Part shown: positions 56,347-64,000 of the stretch, in pieces | Layout: every line of letters begins with the position of its first letter | Numbering within the stretch: position 1 is the first letter of the stretch | From: Platerodrilus igneus | Taxonomy: Eukaryota; Arthropoda; Insecta; Coleoptera; Lycidae | DNA length: 64,000 nucleotides | Reading direction: 5' to 3' | Assembly (NCBI GenBank): GCA_036346225.1 | Contig: JARFIW010001189.1 | Span: 434,001-498,000 of the forward strand | Notes under the pieces: model-generated | Seen by the model: only the letters and a program-made list of their open reading frames with translations | Databases searched by the model: none | Told to the model about the DNA's origin: nothing | Program-made: the position numbers and the translations under genes

Positions 56347-56517
56347 GGGTGGACTTTACTTTAGAGTGACAAAAATTTTTAGGGGTCGTATAGTCATTTC
56401 GATAGGAAATTTTCTCCTGAGCACGAATATGTGCTCCATTAAGCGCGGAAATGTTTCGTTAAAAAGTTATGGCTGTTTTAATTTCCCATGTTAACGCTAT
56501 GGGAAATTTTTTAAATA
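56347..56517 (+). repeat. Merlin-like left terminal inverted repeat
   Basis: Begins GGGTGGACTTTACTTTAGAG. Matches the reverse complement of 62822-62987 nearly base for base after the first six positions, through AATATGTGCTCCATTAAGCG and TGTTAACGCTATGGGAAA. Confidence 0.9.
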
Positions 56518-56737
56518 CATTTTAACTGTTTTGAATTTAGCGCGGAATTATTTTTATACGCTAGAGGGCGCCTTGGGGAAGGCAATTAAAGCAAGCGGCG
56601 TCTGTTTAGAATTCATTGCGCTTTGGACTCACTCCTAAGAAGGTCATTTTTCATTTTCTCATTGCGTTCTATTGTAGGTATTCATTTCTAGCCTTAATTT
56701 TTTTGCTAATTTATTAATTACAATTACTTTTTAGATC

Positions 56738-57060
56738 ATGGCTGCCTCTAAACCTTTCTGGAATTGCAGGAAACTGCCCGTTTCGAAGGAATCTGCCTAT
56801 TCCTGGGCACAGGAGCAAGGCTTGATTCCGCGGAAAAAAGAATGTCGTGCTCATAGAAAAGAGTGCGCTGTGGATACTTCGGCGAGTGGATTTGGTCGCT
56901 TTTATTGCCCCACCGGACGTACTGGCTGCAAGATGGTGAGCGTGTCTAAAGACACGTGGTTCGAGAACTCGCATCTTGCTCCGCAAGACGAGATCAGGTT
57001 AGTTTTTTACTTTTAATTGCTTTTATTTATTTAATTTATTTTTAGATTGCTTGGGTTAGG
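56738..57060 (+). pseudogene. Merlin/IS1016-type transposase, N-terminal exon
   Basis: ATG at 56738, 86-92 residues: MAASKPFWNCRKLPVSKESA, then a cysteine-rich part (CRAHRKEC) and FGRFYCPTGRTGCKMVSVSK with DTWFENSHL. The pattern F-x-C-x(4-6)-C followed by (S/R)..TWFE.S.L is the zinc-ribbon N-terminus of IS1016/ISXO2-like transposases. CAG|GTTAGT at 56995-57003 and TTTTTAG at 57039-57045 would bound a 48-base intron (56998-57045). After nine bases of exon the (TTAGG)n array starts, and the catalytic D-D-E domain is absent. Not functional as such. Confidence 0.75.
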
Positions 57061-57195
57061 TTAGGTTAGGTTAGGTTAGGTTAGGTAACGTTAGGTTAGG
57101 TTAGGTCAGGTCAGGTTAGGTTAGGTTAGGTTAGGTTAGGTTAGGTTACGTTAGGTTAGGTTACGTTAGGTTAGGTTACGTTAGGTTAGGTTAGG
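57055..57195 (+). repeat. (TTAGG)n telomeric-type array, left block
   Basis: About 28 units of TTAGG with a few variants (TTACG, TCAGG). This is the ancestral insect telomere unit. Interrupted at 57195/57196 by the LINE. Confidence 0.97.
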
Positions 57196-57206
57196 ACCGT
57201 GTTGAC

Positions 57207-59167
57207 ATGGGAATTGATCCCACTATTAGGAGAACGGCGTTACCGAGAACTCCTCCGTTTGTCCACATGACGGGACCGCAGAACACGGAGAGTGATCGTT
57301 TTTGGACACCCAATCCCTCGATCAAAGGGACAACTGCGAGTACGGCCTCGCTTAAAGGGAGTGCTGATAATGGCGAGTACGCGGAGGAGGAGTTGGGACA
57401 CAGTCCCATATTCCAATTAACAGGACAACAAACAATAGAGACAGTTGATAAGCAAAAAATACCAGAGGACGATGGGCCAAAAAAATTAAATTTAGTGGTC
57501 ATGATGGGGAAGCGACAGAAGGAAAAAATGTCTACAACCCCGTCGACGGACGAAAAAGGGGAACGGTAAAAGAGGAAAAAGAAGAAAAGACGAGCCGATA
57601 AGGTGCTAGAGCAGGATGTTCAATTATCAACCACAAATCTTTTAGAGCTGAGGAGAAAAGTGGAAGAGATGTACGAGTTTAAAAATTCCAATAGGTCTGT
57701 ACACCGCGAGTTAAAGAACAGTATAGGAGAAACCCTAGACCTAGTCAAAAGGGTAATGGAAGAATATGCCGGCGCAGCTAAAGACCGCGTGGCACTGGAG
57801 AAGCGTATCTATCAGCTAGAAGAACAACAAGAAAAGCTCCAAAGAGAAATAGAAATGGCAAAGAGGAAAGGGCAGGCGGTAGAACAAGGAAGTCAAACAA
57901 TGGCCTGGAATGGAGGTAACGAAAGGGCCGTAATTACAAATCTTCCGAAAGACATATCATGGAATACTTGGCAGGCCATAGGACATGGGGACTGGGCTCA
58001 AGATCTCTTTAAAAACACGAGGGTGGTAGTCGGAGACCCAGTTGATACGGACGACGGAGTGACTAAAGTCGTCATAGTGGATGCTGGAGACATAGGAATG
58101 GAGAGAGGAATCCAGCGAAAATTTAGAGAAAGGTTTCCGGAACTTACTGATACAAATGAAGAACTTGAAGTACTAGAGAACATAACGAAAGTTCGGTCAA
58201 AAGGACCAGAGGTCATTAGACGGAAGAAGATAATAAAAGTGAAACATGATGGCACAGAGAAGGGGATGTTAGAAAGTGTCCAGTTAGTATATAATGAAAC
58301 GAAAGCTGACGAGAAAATTGCTTTTCATAGTGTCGATAAGGTTAGTGTGACGGCGTTACGCAGGATGGTGGAATGGATGTACCAAGCAGGGAACACAAAA
58401 GTAGGCATTTTTACTCCAAGACGAACAGGAACAGCCGAAAATGACAAGCCGGACAGAGACACCTATGCGCTAGTGTTGGAGAAGAAGGGTCAGACTATAA
58501 GTCTCTTCTGTCCGAGCTTAAGACAGGGCTGGCCGGGAACGAGATAATCAAAAAGATACAGGGAGTACGTAGCACAAGACAGGGGAAAGTACTCCTAACC
58601 ATTGACAAGGATGCGGAAACAATGTCCAAAATTAAGGAAGTACTTACACAATCTGATAGTAACATCCTCGCACGATCAGCTTTGAGAAAGGAAGACAGAG
58701 AAGTGCTCCAAATCAAAGGACTGGACGCTGCCACCAAGCGCGAGGAGGTGTTGGCGGCGGTGGAAGAAAGGATTGGTAATCTGGAAGAGAGAGGATGTAA
58801 GCTGGGGGAACTGAGGCCTTATACCCGTGGGACCCAAGCAATCTCCTTGACAATCAACAAACTAGACTCAAAGAAGATCACCCAGGAGAAGCTGCGAATA
58901 GGGCTAGCCCCCTGCCTGATCGAAAGACGGGTAGAAGTGACGACGTGCTACCGATGTTGGGGGCACGGACACACTGCTAGGGAGTGCGTAGGTCCAGATA
59001 GATCAAAAACATGTATAAATTGTGGCAAGGAAGGACACAAGGCAAAGGATTGCAAGAATCAAGAGTTTTGCCTTCTCTGTAACCGGGCTGGACATCGAGC
59101 CGGGAGAGGAAGATGCGATGTTTTTCGAAAGGCTCTGAATAGCGCCAAACAGGCATTGAGAATTTAA
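57207..59167 (+). pseudogene. SART-like ORF1 (Gag)
   Basis: Readable from about 57207 in one frame to a TAA at 57567, then again in the same frame 57603-58547; a frame change near 58500-58550 leads to 58622-59167. The middle has a coiled-coil like LEKRIYQLEEQQEKLQREIE. The C-terminus carries three zinc knuckles in a row: CYRCWGHGHTAREC, CINCGKEGHKAKDC (both C-x2-C-x4-H-x4-C) and CLLCNRAGHRAGRGRC (C-x2-C-x4-H-x6-C), the R1-clade arrangement. Binds element RNA and, in SART relatives, helps telomere localisation. About 650 residues if intact. Confidence 0.85.
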
Positions 59168-59280
59168 AATAAGATCTGTGATCAGTAACTGTGATATAGT
59201 TTTAAGAGTATGTCTGTGATAATTAAAATTGTGAAGTATTGTGTAAGTCCCATATACAGCTAACTGTTATTTGTCGTAAA

Positions 59281-62252
59281 TGGATGTACCTTGGAAGCCA
59301 ATTAAATTTCTTCAGATCAATTTAAACACCGCAAGGGAAGCGCATAATCTGCTGGAGGTAACAGCCAGAGAATATGATGTGGATATTATTATAGCTAGTG
59401 AACCTAATAAAACTTGAGTAGAACTTGGTTGAGAGACGAGAATGAAGTGGCTGCAATCCTAATAAGAGATAATACAATAGATATAAGTGAAATAGGTCGA
59501 AAAGCCGGTTTTGTATGGGTAAGACTTGAAAGGTACAATACGGTGCTCTATAGCTGTTATTTCTCGCCTAATAGAACGCTGGAGGAATATAATAATTATC
59601 TTACTTCCTTGCAGGAAGACATTAATAGAAAACAGGGCAAATTATAGTCGCAGGAGATCTGAACGCCAAAGCGACGGTATGGGGATCGGCAGAGACGGAT
59701 AGGCGAGGAGAATCCACCTTAGACTTTTGTCTAGTCTAAATCTCGTTATACTAAACAGAGGAAATAACCCAACCTTCTTAAGGGTGAAAGTGAATCCGTA
59801 ATAGATGTTACTCTGGCCACACCAATTATAGCAGATAATATCCGAGAATGGGAAGTGAAAGAGATAGAAACGTTGAGCGACCATAATTATATCACTTTTT
59901 GCCTGGATATGGGGAAACAACAACAACTACGAAGAATTTTGCCTCAAGGATGGGCACTTGGCAGGTTGGACAAAAATAAAATGGAAAAGGAGCTTCTACG
60001 AGAAGCTGAAACTATTAATAACAAAATAGACTATATGGCTTTTATAGAAATGTTAACGGAGGCATGCAACAGAACAATGCCAAAAAAGAAACAAATACCG
60101 AAAAACCAAAAACAGGTTTTTTGGTGGACGCCAGAACTTTCCGACCTTAGAAAAGAAGCTATGGCTGCCAGAAGAAAATACCAACGGAAAAGAAAGAAAG
60201 AACCAAATACATGTGCACAAGAAAGAGAGGCGCTGAGGACAAAAAGAAAAGAGCTTAAAGAAGCTATAAGGGCAAACCAAAGAAGATGCTGGCAAGAACT
60301 ATGCAGAGAGGTTGAAAACGATGTGTGGGGTTTAGGTTATAAAATCGTGGCCCGCAAACTGAAAGGACCTCTTAATGATAACCTGCCGCGGGCGAGGGCT
60401 AAAGAAATCCTGACAGTACTGTTCCCACAGAGCAATAATTATGAACCGCATAATTGCGAGGAAATGGTATGTGAAAACATACCACTTTTCACTAAAGAGG
60501 AGATGATAAATGCTGCCAAAAGAATGAAAACCAAGAAAGCCCCGGGATTAGATGGTATTCCAAGCGAGGTGATTAAGATAGCGGTGGAAGTAATCCCGGA
60601 AAAAGTACTGGAGGTCATGAATGACATTTTGGTAGAGGGCAGATTTCCGAAACCGGGAAAGAACGCTAAGGTGGTACTAATAAAAAAACCAAATAAGATG
60701 GAAGGAGTTGCCTCGTCATATAGGCCTATTTGCCTAATAAACACGGCTGCCAAGCTAGCCGAACAACTAATTAACGTACGACTTAAGGAGGAGGTTAACA
60801 AAAGTAACTGCATTTCACAGGAGCAATATGGCTTCAGAGAGGGCAAGTCCACTCTAGATGCTATAGAAGAGGTGATTGGCACTGCAAAATACGCGTTGGA
60901 AGGTACTTGGCGAACAAGGGAGCTTTGTATGTTGATCGCGTTAGATGTTAAGAACGCGTTCAATGCGGCCAACTGGAGGAAAATAATGGAGGCGTTACAG
61001 TATGCTGGAATATCGCCATACTTACGAAGAGTAGTGGGTAGTTATCTACATGAGAGAGCAATTACATATATAGATAGCGAAGGGAAAGTATATAGTATGG
61101 CAGTGACGGCTGGGGTTCCACAGGGTTCGGTCCTTGGCCCTACCCTGTGGAACATTATGTATGATGGCGTGTTAAGAATTAAATTCTCAGAGGGGGTAAG
61201 AATAACTGGATATGCAGATGACTTGGCTATCACAGTACTAGCCAAGACGGTACCAGAAGTTTGTAAGAAAGCGGAAAGAGCGATAGAGTTAGTGCAAAGA
61301 TGGCTTAAAGAACACGACCTGCAATTGGCGACAAGTAAAACTGAGGCAATGCTGATTTGTGGGAAAAGGAAGATGGACGAAATAGCTATCAATGTGGGAG
61401 ATGAGCAGATACTAATCAAGCCAAATATTAAATATTTGGGAATCATGCTTGATAAAGGGTTAACATACAAAGAGCACTTGGGTATGCAAATGGACAGAGC
61501 GTATAAAGCTCTTGAAGGAATCAGTCGGCTTATGCCTAATATTGGCGGCCCAAGGGCCACTAAAAGAAAGATCCTTGCCACTGTGGTAAACTCTATTATG
61601 TTATACGGAGCCCCAATATGGCAGGAAAAAATGAAAATTAAGGCACGAAAAGAGAGTCTGAGCAGACTACAGAGGCGGGTAGCCATTAGGATAGCCAGCG
61701 CCTACAGAACGGTGTCGGCCGAGTCAATAATGGTAGTAGCGGGATAGTACCATTGGACATACTAGCCCAAGAGAGAACAAACATTAGGCTGCAGATGGTT
61801 GACAAAAGCAAGCACGCGCTGCAACAATGCGTGAATGGCAAGAGAAATGGACAAATGCACCAAAAGGGCAGTGGACTAGAAGGTTGATACCACAAATAGA
61901 ACCATGGGTAATCAGAACACATGGAGAAATTTCTTATCATATATCCCAATTTTTAACGGGACACGGATGTTTTGCAAATTATTTACACGCTATCGGCAAG
62001 TACAGAAATTCCCTATGTATTTTATGTGGAGAGGAGGATGACCCAGAACACACTTTACTCTGGTGTAATAGATTTCACACTAAAAAAATAAAATTGCAAT
62101 TAGAACTTGGAAAATGCCTCACAGTAGAAAACTGCACAAGCCTGATGCTGAATAATGAGAACCATTGGAAGGCAATCGGAAAATATATGACATATGTAAT
62201 AAGTATTAAAGAACAAATCGAAAGACAGAAGCAAGATTTAGGACAATTATAA
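59281..62252 (+). pseudogene. SART-like ORF2 (endonuclease-reverse transcriptase)
   Basis: ATG at 59281 (MDVPWKPIKFLQINLN, with the endonuclease N-terminal Q-I-N-L-N). Endonuclease continues in other frames: SEPNK at about 59395, VAGDLNAKATVWGS (GDxNA) at about 59645 and ETLSDHNYITF (SDH) at about 59870. 59855-61747 is one open frame of 630 residues: KKAPGLDGIPSEVI, YRPICLINTAAKL, EQYGFREGKSTLDA, ALDVKNAFNAANW, GVPQGSVLGPTLWN and TGYADDLAITVLA with the catalytic YADD at about 61215. 61827-62252 has RTHGEISYHISQFLTGHGCF and the C-terminal finger CILCGEEDDPEHTLLWC. Frame changes near 59410, 59645, 59730 and 61745. Confidence 0.9.
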
Positions 62253-62498
62253 AACAAGTAATATAACACAGAAACAGCATAGTAATCCAACCATGCCCTT
62301 CAAGATCCCTGATGAAATGCTTAACGGCGGTACCAGGGATCTTTGTAACCAGAGGGAAGGGGGGAAGGGAGTTTAGTGGGTAGTCCTAATAATAGAGTTA
62401 GTCCCACACACCCCCCAGCGATTGATGTTAAATAAGCCAGCTGAGGGCCAGGTAATAAAAGAGCTTCTCCCAATCCCAATTAAAAAAAAAAAAAAAAA
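62253..62498 (+). mobile_element. SART-like 3' untranslated region and poly(A) tail
   Basis: About 230 bases with no frame, then 17 A residues ending at 62498, directly followed by GGTTAGG. Confidence 0.85.
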
Positions 62499-62814
62499 GG
62501 TTAGGTTAGGATAGGTTACGTTAGGTTAGGTTGGGTCAGGTTAGGTTACGTTAGGTTAGGTTAGGTTAGGTTAGGTTAGGTTAGGTTAGGTTAGGTTAGG
62601 TTAGGTTAGGTTAGGTTAGGTTAGGTTAGGTTAGGTTAGGTTAGGTTAGGTTAGGTTAGGTTAGGTTAGGTTAGGTTAGGTTAGGTTAGGTTAGGTTAGG
62701 TTAGGTTAGGTTAGGTTAGGTTAGGTTAGGTTAGGTTAGGTTAGGTTAGGTTAGGTTAGGTTAGGTTAGGTTAGGTTAGGTTAGGTGAGGTTAGGTTAGG
62801 TTAGTTTAGTTTAG
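62499..62814 (+). repeat. (TTAGG)n telomeric-type array, right block
   Basis: About 60 units, very regular in the middle (62545-62785), with variants at both ends (GATAGG, TTACG, TTGGG at the left; TGAGG and TTTAG at the right). It runs directly into the right Merlin-like terminal repeat. Confidence 0.97.
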
Positions 62815-62821
62815 TGTTTAA

Positions 62822-62987
62822 AAAACTTTTCCCATAGCGTTAACATAGGCAATTAAAACAGCCATAACTTTTTAACGAAACATTTCCGCGCTTAATGGAG
62901 CACATATTCGTGCTCAGGAGAAAATTTCCTATCGAAATGACTATACGACCCCTAAAAATTTTTGTCACTCTAAAGTAAAGTCTTACC
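62822..62987 (-). repeat. Merlin-like right terminal inverted repeat
   Basis: Reverse complement starts GGTAAGACTTTACTTTAGAG and follows the left repeat to TGTTAACGCTATGGGAAA. Followed at once by the duplication GTAGATTG at 62988-62995. Confidence 0.9.
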
Positions 62988-62995
62988 GTAGATTG

Positions 62996-63861
62996 TACTC
63001 TGCCCCCCAACTCCTTGGGAGAATCAACAGTTTCTTTATACACCATGCTTTTCATTCGAGACCAAATCGAAAATGCCAGAGGATTTAAGCCCAAGCTCCT
63101 AGGTGGCCAAGAAAATTCACTGCCATGATCCAGCCACCAATATAGATAGACGTTGTCTAAATATTCGGGTACCTGCTGAGAGAAATGTGCAAAAGTTCCG
63201 TCTTGCATACACCACACATGTGCCCTCAAACTAAGAGGGACTTCTTCAATCACATCGTTTAACTTTTCTTGAAGAATATTTAAAAAGTGTGCCTTTAAAA
63301 AAGGGTGAAATAATTCTACACCAAAACATTAACCTTGAGTTCGTGCTGTGAATGTTTTTTTTTTATGGCATACAAGTTGTCTGAATCCCACAAATGATTG
63401 TTTTGCCAACTAAAAACTTCTCGGCGAGTAAATGTTGTCTCATATGCAAAGAGACATTAAAAAAGATTAAGATCCACATTCCACGTTTTGCTGCTACTGT
63501 AAAAACTTAGTAAAACAGAGACGAGCTGTCGAATCTTGGGCAACAAATTCTGAGCTGAAGTAATGTTGCATGGAAGAAACTTCTCTTTGTTTAAAATTCT
63601 CCAAATCAATGAGTAACTTAGATCCATTGCTGCACTTAGACGACGGGTACTTATACCAGGATTTTTATATACTCTAACCAAAACCTCCTGTTCTTGCTCA
63701 ACCGAAATAGTTTTTGGAGCGTTATTTTCAATTTTGGAACTAAATAAACCCTTCTCGCCTAAACAATTGTACAGGTTCGAAACAGTTTGTGATTCGGAGG
63801 TATAGTTGGTTACACCTTCGGGTCGTAGCGCAGCCATTGAAATTTGTATGTGTAAAAACAC
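62996..63861 (-). pseudogene. Tc1/mariner-like transposase, N-terminal and catalytic part
   Basis: Start near 63861. The DNA-binding part (63457-63861) has PKTISVEQEQEVLVRVYKNP and STRRLSAAMDLSYSLIWRIL, a helix-turn-helix. Across 63254-63456, with frame changes, FAYETTFTRREVFSWQNNHL is where relatives have F-(S/A)-D-E-x-TFTR: the first catalytic aspartate is replaced by tyrosine. 63253-62996 has VPLSLRAHVWCMQDGTFAHF (second aspartate, in Q-D-G) and SWPPRSLGLNPLAFSIWSRM, the conserved WP.RS.DLNP.DF.LW block with G-L-N in place of D-L-N. The gene is cut at 62995 by the Merlin-like insertion. Dead. Confidence 0.8.
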
Positions 63862-64000
63862 GCCATATCTTTCATCTCACTATTGGTAAACTTGCTATGA
63901 CGTGGCATTTTCTAAATATTTTAGTGGAAGAAGTTTCAAGCAGAATGTTAAAGCCAACACTTACTAAGTTGATACTTAAAATACCTTCATTAACTCATTA
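63862..64000. other. Flank of the mariner-like transposase; no gene seen
   Basis: AT-rich; probably the 5' flank of the transposase gene. Too short to judge. Confidence 0.35.

Larger units (their letters stand above)
57196..62498 (+). mobile_element. SART/R1-like LINE inserted in (TTAGG)n
   Basis: Sits between TTAGG blocks with its sense strand in TTAGG orientation: ...TTAGG|ACCGTG at the left and a 17-A tail (62482-62498) followed by GGTTAGG at the right. Two-ORF layout: Gag with three zinc knuckles, then endonuclease-reverse transcriptase with a C-terminal zinc finger, as in the R1 clade. Telomere-repeat insertion is the hallmark of the SART and TRAS families. The orientation is that of SART. 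Full length, with a handful of disabling changes. Confidence 0.88.
56347..62987 (+). mobile_element. Merlin-like DNA transposon carrying a telomeric array and a LINE
   Basis: Terminal inverted repeats of about 165 bases (56347-56517 and 62822-62987), almost identical, flanked by the 8-base direct repeat GTAGATTG (56339-56346 and 62988-62995). Eight- to nine-base duplications and an IS1016-like transposase are features of Merlin. The left part encodes the start of such a transposase (56738-57060). The rest of the transposase is missing; instead there is (TTAGG)n, a SART-like LINE, and (TTAGG)n up to the right terminal repeat. It inserted into a mariner-like transposase gene. Confidence 0.8.

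Noticed and set aside
60053..61686. Minus-strand frames of up to 214 residues
   Set aside because: Antisense shadows of the SART-like polymerase frame.
57055..62814. True chromosome end (telomere)
   Set aside because: The arrays are short, lie inside the terminal repeats of one transposon, and other DNA follows on both sides, so this is interstitial in the assembly as given.

Overview
The window looks like a transposon-rich, AT-rich piece of an arthropod nuclear genome, most likely an insect. The evidence is long (TTAGG)n arrays (the ancestral arthropod telomere unit), a telomere-repeat-associated R1/SART-like LINE, BEL/Pao, Gypsy, Penelope, Merlin and Tc1/mariner-like elements, and a Polinton-type virus-like gene cluster. 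I see no ordinary host gene, rRNA or free-standing tRNA gene. Nearly every coding region belongs to a mobile element and nearly all are interrupted. Some interruptions are probably single-base assembly indels rather than decay, because the BEL element has two almost identical LTRs but about ten one-base frameshifts.

Layout. 0-2.1 kb: decayed Gag-like coiled-coil fragment, then nothing clear. 2.1-7.5 kb: LINE relic (here LINE-A) split by copy 1 of an unrecognised inverted-repeat element that I call element X (2634-6132). 7.5-10.1 kb: no gene. 10.1-13.4 kb: decayed minus-strand LINE-B. 13.7-25.1 kb: Penelope-like element whose reverse transcriptase is interrupted first by a tRNA-derived SINE and then by a giant palindromic copy of element X (16223-23774), itself carrying an LTR-type insertion. 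25.6-37 kb: Gypsy element split in its protease by a young complete BEL/Pao element (28135-35136). 37.3-38.7 kb: another LINE-B fragment. 38.7-45.8 kb: Polinton/adintovirus-like relic (DNA polymerase B C-terminus, packaging ATPase, zinc-finger protein and several orphan ORFs), carrying a TIR-like piece and a coding piece of element X. 45.9-50.4 kb: better preserved LINE-B with tandem 3' ends. 50.5-54 kb: nearly intact LINE-C. 54-56.1 kb: GT-rich simple repeat, then no gene. 56.1-64 kb: Tc1/mariner-like transposase pseudogene interrupted by a Merlin-like transposon (56347-62987, 8-bp target duplication) that contains a (TTAGG)n array into which a SART-like LINE has inserted.

The two most interesting structures are: (1) element X, whose arms encode the same roughly 700-residue orphan protein in opposite directions around a central hairpin flanked by iteron-like repeats, as expected for an integrated head-to-head dimer of a linear replicon with hairpin ends; and (2) the Merlin element carrying a telomeric-repeat array that has served as a landing site for a telomere-targeting LINE away from a demonstrable telomere. 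Everything here is read by eye; family names rest on motifs, not on searches.
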